Below are positions 1 to 9,400 of a stretch of 64,000 bases of DNA, piece after piece (within the stretch, counting starts at the first letter, position 1; each line of letters starts with the position of its first letter). Location: contig NZ_JAFEUM010000003.1 of NCBI RefSeq assembly GCF_016900875.1, positions 372,001-436,000 of the forward strand, read 5' to 3'. Source of the DNA: Vibrio ulleungensis (GTDB lineage Bacteria > Pseudomonadota > Gammaproteobacteria > Enterobacterales > Vibrionaceae). The notes under the pieces were generated by a model, which was given only the letters and a program-made list of their open reading frames with translations, was not told where the DNA came from and did no database searches. Made by a program: the position numbers and the translations under genes.

Positions 1-1064
1 ACATTACTGAGTATTTACCACCGGATTATGAAATAGGTTATTTGCACCTCTATTCTGCGCTCAACTATGTGCAGAAGCAGGACTTAGAAGGCGCTCTGAT
101 TGAAATGCGTCGAGCCAGTCGCGTTCAGGAGCGAGCATTAGCCAATCGCGAAGCTAGCCTAAAGCGAGCGGAAGATGAACTAAAACAATCTGGTGTAGAT
201 CCAAACCTAGGTAGTGTTATGTCGCGTTACCCTGACGCGGGAGACTCTTTAAAAGCAATTCAAAACAGTTACTTATTCTATCTTTCTGCGCTACTCTTTG
301 AGGCCGATGGGGATTTTAACGCCGCCTACATTGATATAAGCCGCGCGTTAGCAGTTAATGATGGAAATCCTGAAATCATTGGTGCGGCGATCCGTATTGG
401 GACTAAGTTTGGGGCGAGAGAAGAAGTGGATGCCTTACAAACTCAATATGGTGAGCGTTTGGCAAACAGCGCGGCTATTGAGCGCTTGGGGTCGGACTCA
501 CAGCAAGGACGAGTCATAATAATCAATGAAGTCGGCGTAGTTCAGCCGATGAAAGAGTGGCGAATAACCATTCCAGTGTATGATAGTCGTAACAATACTG
601 CGTTTTACAGCCTTGCTTTGCCTTATTATGATCAAGGGACGCTAGTAAAAGGGTTGCCAGTTGTTCTCGATGACACTGAATTGACAACAAAAAATCTTAC
701 TGACGTTAATCTTATGGCGCGTCAAAGCTTAACCGAACAAATGCCGACTATTTTGGTACGCCAAACACTGCGCGCGATCACCAAAGACCGTATTCGCAAA
801 GAGGCGGCTAATGGGGACGATGCCGGTAATGCGTTATTTAATGTATTCAATACATTAACGGAACAACCCGATACACGCAGTTGGCAGTCTTTGCCAGCCA
901 CTGTTCACTCAGCGACTGCTATGCTTACAGAAGGTGAGCATCAAGTGAAGGTTGGAGAACAGACTCTTATGTTTAATGTTAGGGCGGGGCAGACCACATT
1001 GGTCTGGCTGTCACAGCAAGGCAACAATGCGTCGATGTGGTCGACTAATTTAGGAAGGTTATGA
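1..1064 (+). CDS. COG3014-family TPR-like envelope protein, 5' end cut off
   Basis: The reading frame is open from base 3, so the gene begins upstream of the window and its signal peptide or lipobox cannot be seen. The visible 354 codons start with a helical, TPR-like part rich in Ala, Arg and Glu (for example DLEGALIEMRRASRVQERAL) and end in a beta-rich domain. It resembles the COG3014 proteins that precede YcfL and LpoB homologues in vibrios, whose function is not known. Its TGA stop overlaps the next gene as ATGA, which suggests translational coupling within an envelope lipoprotein operon. The family call comes from context and general sequence character. Confidence 0.7.
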   Translation, partial: ITEYLPPDYEIGYLHLYSALNYVQKQDLEGALIEMRRASRVQERALANREASLKRAEDELKQSGVDPNLGSVMSRYPDAGDSLKAIQNSYLFYLSALLFEADGDFNAAYIDISRALAVNDGNPEIIGAAIRIGTKFGAREEVDALQTQYGERLANSAAIERLGSDSQQGRVIIINEVGVVQPMKEWRITIPVYDSRNNTAFYSLALPYYDQGTLVKGLPVVLDDTELTTKNLTDVNLMARQSLTEQMPTILVRQTLRAITKDRIRKEAANGDDAGNALFNVFNTLTEQPDTRSWQSLPATVHSATAMLTEGEHQVKVGEQTLMFNVRAGQTTLVWLSQQGNNASMWSTNLGRL

Positions 1065-1462
1065 TGCAGAAAAAAATGTGGTTAGGAGTGGTTGCGTCAC
1101 TACTGCTGGTGGCATGTTCCAATAATTCAACAACCGCAGGGTTACGAATTGACGGTGAGTCACAGACGGTGATCTTCGGTGATAACGTAATGGGAAGCCG
1201 CTTACTCATCGATAATATTGCTACGCTCCCGATTGACGACCGCGTTCGAGGGATCGTTCAGCTCAGTAGCGCGTATAAAGGGGACCAACATATTCAGTAT
1301 AGATTCTACTGGTATGATGATAATGGTTTGGAGGTCAACCCTCGCCCGTCAGCGTGGAAGCAGACAGTGATCCGTGGCTTTGAGTCCAGAACCTTGTCAG
1401 AAGTTTCAGTGCATCCAAACGGCACTCAATTTAGAATACAAATACGTCCAGCGGACAATTAA
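1064..1462 (+). CDS. ycfL: YcfL family lipoprotein (DUF1425)
   Basis: This is a small secreted lipoprotein of about 132 residues. The N-terminus has Lys residues, a hydrophobic stretch (LGVVASLLLV) and the lipobox LLVAC, so lipidation at that Cys is expected. The central YRFYWYDDNGLEVNP segment is the hallmark of the YcfL family, which is thought to adopt an immunoglobulin-like beta fold and has no established biochemical role. ATG codons lie at 1061 and 1064. The second is preferred because GGAAGG at 1053-1058 is then five bases away rather than two. It is followed closely by the LpoB-like gene, the same order as in Escherichia coli. Confidence 0.85.
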   Translation: MQKKMWLGVVASLLLVACSNNSTTAGLRIDGESQTVIFGDNVMGSRLLIDNIATLPIDDRVRGIVQLSSAYKGDQHIQYRFYWYDDNGLEVNPRPSAWKQTVIRGFESRTLSEVSVHPNGTQFRIQIRPADN

Positions 1463-1479
1463 TAGTTAGGAAGAAGTTT

Positions 1480-2070
1480 ATGAAAAAAAGTGCAATTGCA
1501 TTACTTGGGTTAGCCGTTTTGCTTGGCGGTTGTTCTAATAAAGTTAGCTACGGCGATGCTCAAGAAGTTGAAACCACGACAGCTGACTTTGGCTCTACGG
1601 ATCTTCAAACTATTGCTGGAGAAATGGTAGATAGCATGTTGGCTTCTGGTGCAGTGACTTACATTACTCGTGACCAGCGACCAATCGTATTTGTTGAGCG
1701 CATTAAAAACAAAACCGCAGAGCATATTGATACCGAGTCCATCACCGATTCAATCAGCACTAAAATGCTGAACTCTGGTAAATTCCGCTTTGTGGACATG
1801 GATCGCGTTGAGTCTGTGCGTGAGCAGCTTGATTTCCAAAACAATGATGAACTGGTTGATCAAAGCAGCGCCATTCAATTTGGTAAGATGGTGGGTGCGC
1901 AATACATGCTGTATGGCAACCTTTCAAGCATCGTAAAAGAAGCGGGCCGTGATAAAGACGTGTATTACAAAATGACCATGCGTCTTATGGATCTAGAAAC
2001 AGGCTTGATCGAATGGGCTGACGAAACCGAGATTCGTAAACAGCGTTCGAAAAGCTTCTTAGGTCTTTAA
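1480..2070 (+). CDS. lpoB: LpoB-like penicillin-binding protein activator lipoprotein
   Basis: The 196-residue product starts with MKKSAIALLGLAVLLGGC, a lipoprotein signal with the modified Cys at residue 18. The globular part (VFVERIKNKT, then NSGKFRFVDMDRVESVREQL and VGAQYMLYGNL) follows the E. coli LpoB domain, a TolB-N-like fold that stimulates PBP1B from the outer membrane. AGGAAG lies just before the ATG. The match is good over the domain, but LpoB function was defined in enterobacteria and Vibrio cholerae work centres on LpoA and CsiV. PBP1B activation here is therefore an inference from homology. The gene sits between ycfL and thiK as in E. coli. Confidence 0.8.
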   Translation: MKKSAIALLGLAVLLGGCSNKVSYGDAQEVETTTADFGSTDLQTIAGEMVDSMLASGAVTYITRDQRPIVFVERIKNKTAEHIDTESITDSISTKMLNSGKFRFVDMDRVESVREQLDFQNNDELVDQSSAIQFGKMVGAQYMLYGNLSSIVKEAGRDKDVYYKMTMRLMDLETGLIEWADETEIRKQRSKSFLGL

Positions 2071-2098
2071 GCGCTAAGTAGGGTTGGAGTGTCAGCAT

Positions 2099-2962
2099 AT
2101 GGATTTGACTATGGCACTCACGCTAACACCTGAGGACCTGCCTCAAGCGTTACAGCGTGGCTTAAAAGAGATCCAACCCATCTTGGGGGGATTGACCAAT
2201 CGCAGTTGGAAACTCGTTCGCGAGCAACAAGACTGCATTTGGCGTCCCCACTCCCCACTATTGGTCAATTTGGGGATCAGTCGGGCTTTAGAGCACCATG
2301 TTCTGACTTTCCTCGCACCTCACCGCTTTGCGCCCAACATCGTTCACTACAGCTCCTTAGGCATTGCCAATCAATGGATTGAAGGACAGCCGCTACTTGT
2401 GTCACCCTCACACAGTCAAATGGTAAAGGTTATGGCTCAATACCATAGATTACCGCTGTGTGCAGACCAGGCGTTGCCACTTTTCAGTTATCGCGACAAA
2501 ATTCAAACCTATTGGCAAGCCTTGCTGCCAGAGAACCGTTTTGACCAATTATCTCAACTTTATCATCATGCACAAAGGGCAGAAGATGCGCTATTTAACC
2601 AGGCTGCGCCGTGTTTACTCCACTGCGATCTTGGCTACTATAATTTGATTGATACGGGTGAGCAGCTAGCCATTATTGATTGGGAGTACGCCTGTATCGG
2701 CGATCCTTTGATTGATGTGGTATTGACGGCTATGGCATGTCGTTATCGGTTAGATACGTTTGTTGAGACTTATTGCCGTGAAATGGGCGGCGATATTGAC
2801 TCATCGGTAGCCAGAGCTTATGAAATTCGGTTCTACTTTGAGATAATGAGTGCGCTATGGTTTGTGGTGTGTTATCAGTACAATAACGACCAAAGTTACT
2901 TAAACGAAGCCATGGAAATGGCGAGTGCATTGTGTAATTCGGATCACTGTTTTAGTTTGTAA
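2099..2962 (+). CDS. thiK: Thiamine kinase-like phosphotransferase (ThiK/YcfN)
   Basis: This is an aminoglycoside/choline kinase-fold protein of 287 residues. Visible motifs are an N-terminal GGLTNRSWKL nucleotide-loop region, the Brenner motif LLHCDLGYYNLI with its His, Asp and Asn, and AIIDWEYACIGDPLIDV, whose Asp binds metal. In E. coli ThiK phosphorylates thiamine to thiamine phosphate in salvage. The position after lpoB matches the E. coli ycfL-lpoB-thiK-nagZ-ycfP order, although nagZ is absent here. The ATG at 2099 is chosen because GGAG at 2086-2089 is nine bases upstream; a TTG at 2084 would add five codons. Substrate choice within the family cannot be read from sequence. Confidence 0.75.
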   Translation: MDLTMALTLTPEDLPQALQRGLKEIQPILGGLTNRSWKLVREQQDCIWRPHSPLLVNLGISRALEHHVLTFLAPHRFAPNIVHYSSLGIANQWIEGQPLLVSPSHSQMVKVMAQYHRLPLCADQALPLFSYRDKIQTYWQALLPENRFDQLSQLYHHAQRAEDALFNQAAPCLLHCDLGYYNLIDTGEQLAIIDWEYACIGDPLIDVVLTAMACRYRLDTFVETYCREMGGDIDSSVARAYEIRFYFEIMSALWFVVCYQYNNDQSYLNEAMEMASALCNSDHCFSL

Positions 2963-3047
2963 TGTAAAATTTCATTAAATGGACGCTTTAAAACCCCACA
3001 CTACGTGGTAGATTTAAGCAATACGCACCCACAGAAAGGAAGCGGTA

Positions 3048-3590
3048 ATGATCATTTATCTTCATGGTTTCGATTCAACCAGTCCAGGCAATCACGAAAA
3101 GGTTCTGCAATTGCAATTCATAGATGAAGACGTCCGCTTCATCAATTACAGCACCTTACACCCAAAGCATGACATGGCTCATCTGCTTAAAGAAGTACAC
3201 AAAGCTATAGAAGCGTCTGATGACCCACACCCTATTATTTGTGGTGTCGGCTTAGGGGGCTTTTGGTCAGAGCGTATCGGCTTTTTATGCGGTATTAAAC
3301 AGGTTATTTTCAACCCTAATCTTCATCCACAAGCCACTATGGTGGGCCGAATTGATCGCCCGGAAGAGTACGAAGATATTGCGACCAAATGTGTTGATCA
3401 ATATCGAATCAAAAACAAGCAGCGCTGTTTAGTCATTTTGTCGACCAATGATGACATTGTCGATACTCGTAAAGTGGCTGATGAGCTCGAAGATTATTAC
3501 GACATTGTTTGGGACGACGAACAAGGTCATAAATTCAAGAAAATTTCGCAGCACCTGCAACGAATGAAAGCGTTTAAAGAACAGCGATAA
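3048..3590 (+). CDS. ycfP: YcfP alpha/beta-hydrolase-like protein (UPF0227)
   Basis: The 180-residue protein is nearly colinear with E. coli YcfP: it begins [20 protein letters not shown] and contains [30 protein letters not shown] and [13 protein letters not shown]. The fold is an alpha/beta hydrolase, but the nucleophile elbow reads GVGLGG where an esterase would have GxSxG. The serine is missing in the E. coli protein as well, so this is a family property rather than a mutation. The function is unknown. AAGGAAG precedes the ATG, and a rho-independent terminator follows. Confidence 0.88.
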   Translation: MIIYLHGFDSTSPGNHEKVLQLQFIDEDVRFINYSTLHPKHDMAHLLKEVHKAIEASDDPHPIICGVGLGGFWSERIGFLCGIKQVIFNPNLHPQATMVGRIDRPEEYEDIATKCVDQYRIKNKQRCLVILSTNDDIVDTRKVADELEDYYDIVWDDEQGHKFKKISQHLQRMKAFKEQR

Positions 3591-3615
3591 CTGCTTTTTA
3601 CGCTAAAGCTTAGAG

Positions 3616-3642
3616 CCAGCCTACTAATGGGCTGGTTTTTTT
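3616..3642 (+). terminator. Rho-independent terminator after ycfP
   Basis: A six-pair GC-rich stem (CCAGCC at 3616-3621 with GGCTGG at 3630-3635) closes an eight-base loop and is followed by seven T residues. It ends the ycfL-lpoB-thiK-ycfP transcription unit. Confidence 0.85.
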
Positions 3643-3847
3643 GTGGGTAAAAGAAAAGCAACCTATATCAGTACTGAGTTATCTTGTTGGGTGAACGTCA
3701 ACGTAAACAGCGTTGAGAGAGAACGGTTATGCCCTATGTTGCATTTAAACAATCGGTAAATAATTATAAGTGTAAAAAAATTATGGTTAATTGGTCTTAC
3801 CAAGCTTGCTCTACATCAATGAATGACTATAATGACTTCAACAAAAA

Positions 3848-3861
3848 TTGATTTTAATCAA
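3848..3861. promoter_or_regulatory. Candidate FNR binding site upstream of ndh
   Basis: The bases TTGAT-TTTA-ATCAA match the E. coli FNR consensus TTGATnnnnATCAA in every specified position. FNR represses ndh in E. coli when oxygen is absent, so the site is in the expected place for the same role. Binding is inferred from sequence only. Confidence 0.7.
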
Positions 3862-4043
3862 ATTATTTTTAAATCCTACACATCTTCACTGACATAACGA
3901 ATCCAATAATGAGTGCGGTGCAGAGAATCAACGTGAAACAGTAAAAGCAAAAGATTTTTGTTATCGGCGAAGCCGCTAACACCAAGTTTGAGGTAGAACT
4001 GACTACCTCGTGAAAATTGTAACGTTTACGAAGGAGTGTTGTG

Positions 4044-5333
4044 ATGACACGTATTGTTGTTGTAGGAGGAGGCGCTGGCGGACTTGAGCTGGCGACCAAA
4101 CTGGGCCGAAAAATGGGTCGCAAAGGTAAAGCCAAAGTGACGCTGGTTGACCGTAAGTCTTCTCATTTATGGAAACCTTTATTGCACGAAGTCGCAACGG
4201 GTTCACTGGATGCGGGTGTCGATGCGTTGAGCTATCGTGCACACGCTCGAAATCACGGTTTTGAATTTACACTCGGCAGTTTGCAAAACATCGACCGCGA
4301 GACCAAACAGATCACGCTTTCTGAAATGCACGACAAGCAAGGCGAGTTGATCATGCCGAGCCGTAGCATTGATTATGACATTTTGGTGCTGGCAATCGGG
4401 TCTACGTCGAACGACTTTAATACTCCAGGGGTTCGCGAGCATTGCATATTCCTAGACAGTCCAGAGCAGGCGCACCGCTTCCGCGAGGAAATGAACAATC
4501 AGTTCCTTAAGTTGCATGGCAATCAAGGCCAGGGCAGTGTGGATATCGCCATTGTGGGTGCCGGCGCAACCGGTGTTGAGTTGTCTGCAGAGCTTCATAA
4601 TGCGGTTAAAGAACTTAGAAACTATGGCTTTAGCGACATTGACTCGTCTAAATTGAATGTGAGCTTGGTTGAAGCAGGCGAACGAATTCTGCCTGCCTTA
4701 CCTGCGAGAATCTCAGGCTCAGCGCATCAAGAACTCACTAAGCTTGGTGTAAAAGTACGCACCGCGACTATGGTTACGCAAGCCGATTCTGAAGGTCTGG
4801 TTACTAAAGAAGGTGAGCGTATTCCTGCACAAATTATGGTTTGGGCTGCGGGTATTAAAGCACCAGACTTTATGAAAGAAATCGCAGGTCTCGAAAGCAA
4901 TCGCATTAACCAGTTGGTGGTTAAAGATACGCTACAAACTACCCTTGATGACAATATCTTTGTTATCGGTGATTTGGCTCAGTGCACACAGGCCGATGGG
5001 AAGTTTGTTCCACCTAGAGCGCAAGCTGCGCACCAGATGGCCAGCCATGCTTACAGCAATATTGTGGCAATGCTTGGTAACAAGTCGCTCAAAGCCTACG
5101 AATATAAAGACCACGGTTCTCTGGTTTCACTGTCAAACTTCTCAACAGTTGGTAGCCTTATGGGTAACTTAACCAAAGGATCAATGATGGTTGAAGGTCG
5201 TATTGCTCGCGTTGTGTACATTTCGCTGTATAGAATGCATCAAATGGCACTGCACGGAGCACTCAAGACCGGACTCATGATGTTGGTCGGACGTATTAAC
5301 CGAGTATTACGTCCAAATTTGAAATTGCATTAA
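4044..5333 (+). CDS. ndh: NADH dehydrogenase II (non-proton-pumping)
   Basis: This is a peripheral membrane flavoenzyme of 429 residues that moves electrons from NADH to quinone without pumping protons. The N-terminal FAD-binding motif [18 protein letters not shown] is followed by the NADH-binding Rossmann motif [17 protein letters not shown] near residues 170-185 and the second FAD segment [12 protein letters not shown]. The C-terminal part has the amphipathic and hydrophobic segments used for membrane attachment. The length is close to E. coli Ndh (434). The ATG at 4044 is favoured because AAGGAG at 4031-4036 is seven bases away; a GTG lies directly in front of it. A perfect FNR-type site upstream suggests anaerobic repression. 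Confidence 0.95.
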   Translation: MTRIVVVGGGAGGLELATKLGRKMGRKGKAKVTLVDRKSSHLWKPLLHEVATGSLDAGVDALSYRAHARNHGFEFTLGSLQNIDRETKQITLSEMHDKQGELIMPSRSIDYDILVLAIGSTSNDFNTPGVREHCIFLDSPEQAHRFREEMNNQFLKLHGNQGQGSVDIAIVGAGATGVELSAELHNAVKELRNYGFSDIDSSKLNVSLVEAGERILPALPARISGSAHQELTKLGVKVRTATMVTQADSEGLVTKEGERIPAQIMVWAAGIKAPDFMKEIAGLESNRINQLVVKDTLQTTLDDNIFVIGDLAQCTQADGKFVPPRAQAAHQMASHAYSNIVAMLGNKSLKAYEYKDHGSLVSLSNFSTVGSLMGNLTKGSMMVEGRIARVVYISLYRMHQMALHGALKTGLMMLVGRINRVLRPNLKLH

Positions 5334-5362
5334 TATCATCCAAAGCAATTTTCTGAGCAGTT

Positions 5363-5381
5363 AATTACTTCGATTGGTATA
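5363..5381 (+). repeat. 19-nt dispersed intergenic repeat, copy 1
   Basis: AATTACTTCGATTGGTATA occurs here, 30 bases after the ndh stop and ahead of its terminator. An identical copy is found at 47518-47536 in the same position relative to another operon end. Its function is unknown. Confidence 0.65.
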
Positions 5382-5434
5382 GGAGTCTAAGCAGTGGAGC
5401 TTGCTCCACTTGTGGATTTGTAACAGTTAAATAG

Positions 5435-5470
5435 AAAAGCGGCTAGGAGAATATCCTAGCCGCTTTTTTT
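5435..5470. terminator. Terminator between convergent ndh and csiV
   Basis: A perfect ten-pair stem (5439-5448 with 5454-5463) has a five-base loop. Seven T residues follow it on the + strand, and a run of four A residues precedes it, so it may also serve the - strand. Confidence 0.9.
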
Positions 5471-5514
5471 GAAGCCTGTACCAACGCACGGTGCGTTGAT
5501 AATGTCTTATATCG

Positions 5515-6345
5515 CTAGTTTGCTCGACGAACTTGAATGACAATACCCATCAACGGGTGGTCAAGGTAGTGGATTTCGCCACTGCGCATTTTACGACGCT
5601 GCTCAAAGCGATGGGCCTTTAGCACTTCGGTTGTGATCACTTCAGTAGTAACTCTTTCAAATCCGCCGAACTGGGTTGTGTCGTCTTCTTGGATGTCTAG
5701 TACGCTCAGAGTTTGTGTCTCATTCACCTCAGCGCTTTCTACCACAGCCTCTTCAGCAACAAGTACCTCTGGTTCTTTAGGCTCAATGGCTTCAATTTCT
5801 ACGTCTTGAATGGTAGGAATGTTTAAATCCAGTTGTGACTCGAGAAACAGATAGTGATTAATGTAGACCTTTAATTTACCGACCAATTCTTGCGCCGGCA
5901 AAGTACGCTCTGACTCACCTTTGAGATCGGCTTCATCATAATGTAAACCCTGCGGCGTGTACTGGTCTGAATAGTCTTTGCCTGCGGTGATCAAAAAAGT
6001 AGGAGCATTGGCTCTACTCAAGTCAGGTTGCTGCCAAGCTTTATGAAACAGCACGTCATATCCGGCGTGTTGATTAAGCTTATCTTTGTATTCGGTAAGC
6101 TCGTACTCATCAATCCCCAGCATTTTTACACCCTTGTCCGTGCGATAATTTGCATCGCCGAAGGAGTGAGCGCTGGAGAAATTGATGTCGCTGAGTTCAT
6201 CAGGCCAAGCTTCACGGGCAGCGGTAGGTTCAACCGCGCGCTTGAAAATGAGCACTTCGACATCAAACAGTCGATCAGTTTGCGTTGCAGTTGCTGCCTG
6301 AGCAGCGCCGCTGACCATCATCAATAGGACAAGCAGTTTTTTCAT
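5515..6345 (-). CDS. csiV: CsiV, periplasmic peptidoglycan-synthesis factor
   Basis: The product has a signal peptide (MKKLLVLLMMVSGAAQA) and starts mature with DRLFDVEVLIFKRAVEP, the start typical of the CsiV family. In Vibrio cholerae CsiV is needed with LpoA for PBP1A activity and for growth with D-amino acids. The middle segment (FLITAGKDYSDQYTPQGLHYD) and an acidic Glu/Val-rich linker near residues 185-210 lead to a C-terminal DHPLMGIVIQVRR part. The start at 6345 is chosen because it gives a clean signal peptide and a GGTGGAAG ribosome site; an upstream in-frame start adds nine unlikely residues. It lies downstream of mfd, as in other vibrios. Identification rests on family recognition and context. 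Confidence 0.8.
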   Translation of the reverse strand: MKKLLVLLMMVSGAAQAATATQTDRLFDVEVLIFKRAVEPTAAREAWPDELSDINFSSAHSFGDANYRTDKGVKMLGIDEYELTEYKDKLNQHAGYDVLFHKAWQQPDLSRANAPTFLITAGKDYSDQYTPQGLHYDEADLKGESERTLPAQELVGKLKVYINHYLFLESQLDLNIPTIQDVEIEAIEPKEPEVLVAEEAVVESAEVNETQTLSVLDIQEDDTTQFGGFERVTTEVITTEVLKAHRFEQRRKMRSGEIHYLDHPLMGIVIQVRRAN

Positions 6346-6431
6346 TAATCTTCCACCTAAGGTATAGGCCACATATCGGTATGGCTCTTAGTCTAACAGC
6401 AATTTTCTATTTACGTAAGCTAAGCGACTGC

Positions 6432-9400
6432 TCAAGCAAACTTAGCAAGTAGCTGTTTCACGTGTGTAATACGTTGTTTTCTATCCGATAACTCCGCCAT
6501 AAACTTAAGCTTCGTTGGGCCACCCATTGCAAATTCGCCAGGGCTACTCTGGATCATTTTAACCAATCTCATTGGATCCACAGTGGCTTGCGCTGAAAAG
6601 TCGATGTAACCCCCTTTTTCGTGTGCTTCCACTTTGTTGACATGCAGTTTGGCGGCAAGCAGTTTAAGCTCGCCCACTGAAATCAGGTTTTGCGCCGGCT
6701 CTGGTAACTGCCCAAAGCGGTCGATGAGTTCGACCTTAAGTTCCATTAACTCATTGTCGGAATTAACGCTCGCGATCCGTTTGTATGTGGACAAACGAGT
6801 ATTGATGTCTGGAATGTAGTCATCGGGCAACAGCGCAGGCAGTCGAAGCTCAACCTCTGTTTGCTCTCTAAGCAGATCATCCAATGACGGTTCACGACCT
6901 TGTTTAAGCGCTTCAACCGCTTCCTCAAGCATGTCCATATATAAAGTAAAGCCCACTGTTTGGATTTGACCACTTTGGTCATCGCCTAAGAGCTCGCCCG
7001 CACCACGTATTTCGAGGTCGTGAGTGGCCAAAGTGAAGCCAGCACCTAAGTCTTCCAGCGATGCAATGGCGTCTAGGCGTTTTGCCGCGTCTTTACTAAG
7101 CGCTTTAGGATGAGGTGTAAGCAGATAGGCGTATGCTTGGTGATGAGAACGGCCCACACGGCCGCGTAATTGATGCAACTGCGCCAAACCTAAACGATCG
7201 GCTCGATCCATGATGATGGTATTGGCAGTAGGAACATCGATACCGGTCTCGATAATCGTTGTACACACCAGTAAATTGAATTTTTGGTGATAAAAGTCAT
7301 TCATGATGCGCTCTAACTCGCGCTCGCGCATTTGTCCATGAGCGGTAGTGATCCTCGCCTCTGGCAGCAGCTTAGCGAGGTCTTCGGCAACGCGGTCAAT
7401 GGTGTCGACATTGTTGTGTAAGAAATACACTTGACCACCACGCATAATTTCACGCAATACAGCCTCGCGGACGACACTGTCGTCGTTCTCCCTTACAAAG
7501 GTTTTAATGGCGAGTCGACGCGCAGGTGGCGTCGCAATAATCGACAGATCGCGCATGCCACTCATCGCCATATTGAGCGTTCTTGGAATGGGCGTAGCAG
7601 TAAGCGTTAAAATGTCGACATCCGCACGCATCGCTTTCATTTTTTCTTTTTGTCTTACTCCAAATCGATGCTCTTCATCAACAATCAGCAGCCCCAGATC
7701 GCTAAACTGAATATCGCTTTGCAGCAGTTTGTGAGTGCCAATCACGATATCTACTTTGCCATCGGCTAAATCGGTGAGCACTTGCTTTTGCTCTTTTGCC
7801 GAGCGGAACCGGGAAAGCACTTCCACACGTACCGCAGTATTTGCGAAGCGATCTCTGAAGTTTTCGAAGTGTTGTTGCGCCAATAGAGTTGTGGGAACCA
7901 ATACGGCGACTTGCTTAGAATTATCGGTGGCTAAAAATGCCGCGCGCATAGCCACTTCGGTTTTACCAAAGCCAACATCACCACAAACCAATCGGTCCAT
8001 CGCTTTTGCTTGGCACATATCCGACATGACGGCATTGATTGCCATGGCTTGATCGTCGGTTTCTTCAAAGGGGAAGCCTGTCTTAAACGCCGCGTATTGT
8101 TCTCTATCAAGAACAAACTTATGGCCTGGTTTAAGTTCACGCTTTGCATAGACATCCAACAGCTCAGCCGCAACGTCTCGCACTTTTTCTGCGGCTTTAC
8201 GGCGCGCTTTTGACCAGGAGTCACTGCCCAGTTTGTGCAGCGGTGCACCGTCTTCGGCGCCGCCCGAGTAGCGGCTGATGAGGTTAAGGCTGGCAACTGG
8301 AACATATAATTTAGCTTCATTTAAGTACTCTAACGTGACGTATTCTGTCGCAATGCCGCCGGCTTCTAATGTTTGCAAGCCAGTATAACGACCTATGCCG
8401 TGGTCGAGGTGGACTACGGGCTGACCCGGTTTGAGCTCAGCAAGGTGTCTAATGACAGTGTCGCTGTTAATTGCCCGTTTGTCTTTTTTGCGTCTCTGGA
8501 TCACCCTATCGCCAAGCAGGTCGCTTTCGCAAATGAGGGCAAAATCTGGCTTAGAGTGTATGAATCCGTGCTCAGTCGAGGTGATCAACAGTGGGAAACG
8601 TGCGTCACCTTCAATGGCATGGGGGTAACGCTCTACTTGAGTCGGATTAATTTTTAAAGGTTTAAGCAGCTCAATCAAAGCTTCGCGGCGTCCTTCAGAC
8701 TCTACCGAGAAGATGATTTTCCCTTTGTATTTCTCAACAAACTGGCGCAGTCTGGCGAGCGACTCTTTATTCTGGTGCTGCGCAGTAAGCTCTGGCAGTG
8801 CCTCGAGCGCTACATTCTTATTGGCAGCGCTGGCCGAAATTTTGTCGTTATGCAGTTGAACCTGTGGGTAGGGCTTGAGCCCTGCGTACACATCTTCCTT
8901 TTTTAGCCACAACTGATTGGGCTCTAGCAGCGGGCGAAGTGGATCCACTTTACGTTGGTCAAAGCGATATTCGACGTCGTGCCAAAATTTATCCATGGCA
9001 CTATCAAGATCGCCCACTTTTAAGATAAGGCAGTGATCGGCAAAATAGTCGAATAAGGTTTCTGTTTGTTCAAAAAATAGCGGTTGCCAATACTCGATGC
9101 CAGCAGGCCAAGTGCCTTTTGACACCTGCATATAAATTGATTCTGGCTCACGACGGGTATCGAACTGTTTACGCCAACGGATCCTAAAATCTTCAATCGC
9201 TTCTTCTGTCGTTGGGAACTCGTGCGCCGGGAGTAAGCGAATTTCGTCGATAGCGTCTAGTGAACGCTGATTTTCAGGATCGAAAGTTCGAATCGAGTCT
9301 ATTTCGTCATCAAAAAAGTCGATTCTAAAGGGCGCGTCGCTGCCGGTTGGAAACAGGTCGATGATCGAACCGCGGCTGGCATATTCACCAGGACCAAACA

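Larger units (their letters stand above)
3591..4043 (+). other. Intergenic region upstream of ndh
   Basis: About 450 bases without a convincing gene. It holds the ycfP terminator at its left end, an AT-rich central part with a GTTAATTGG motif near 3785 that loosely resembles half an ArcA box, a perfect FNR-type palindrome at 3848-3861, and a leader of up to 180 bases before the ndh start. No clear sigma-70 promoter could be fixed by eye. Confidence 0.6.

Noticed and set aside
3240..3270. Loss of the catalytic serine in YcfP as a sign of gene decay
   Set aside because: The GVGLGG elbow is the same in E. coli YcfP, so it is a family property.
8373..8657. 94-codon frame on the + strand inside mfd
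   Set aside because: It is antisense to a conserved coding region and has no ribosome site or recognisable domain.
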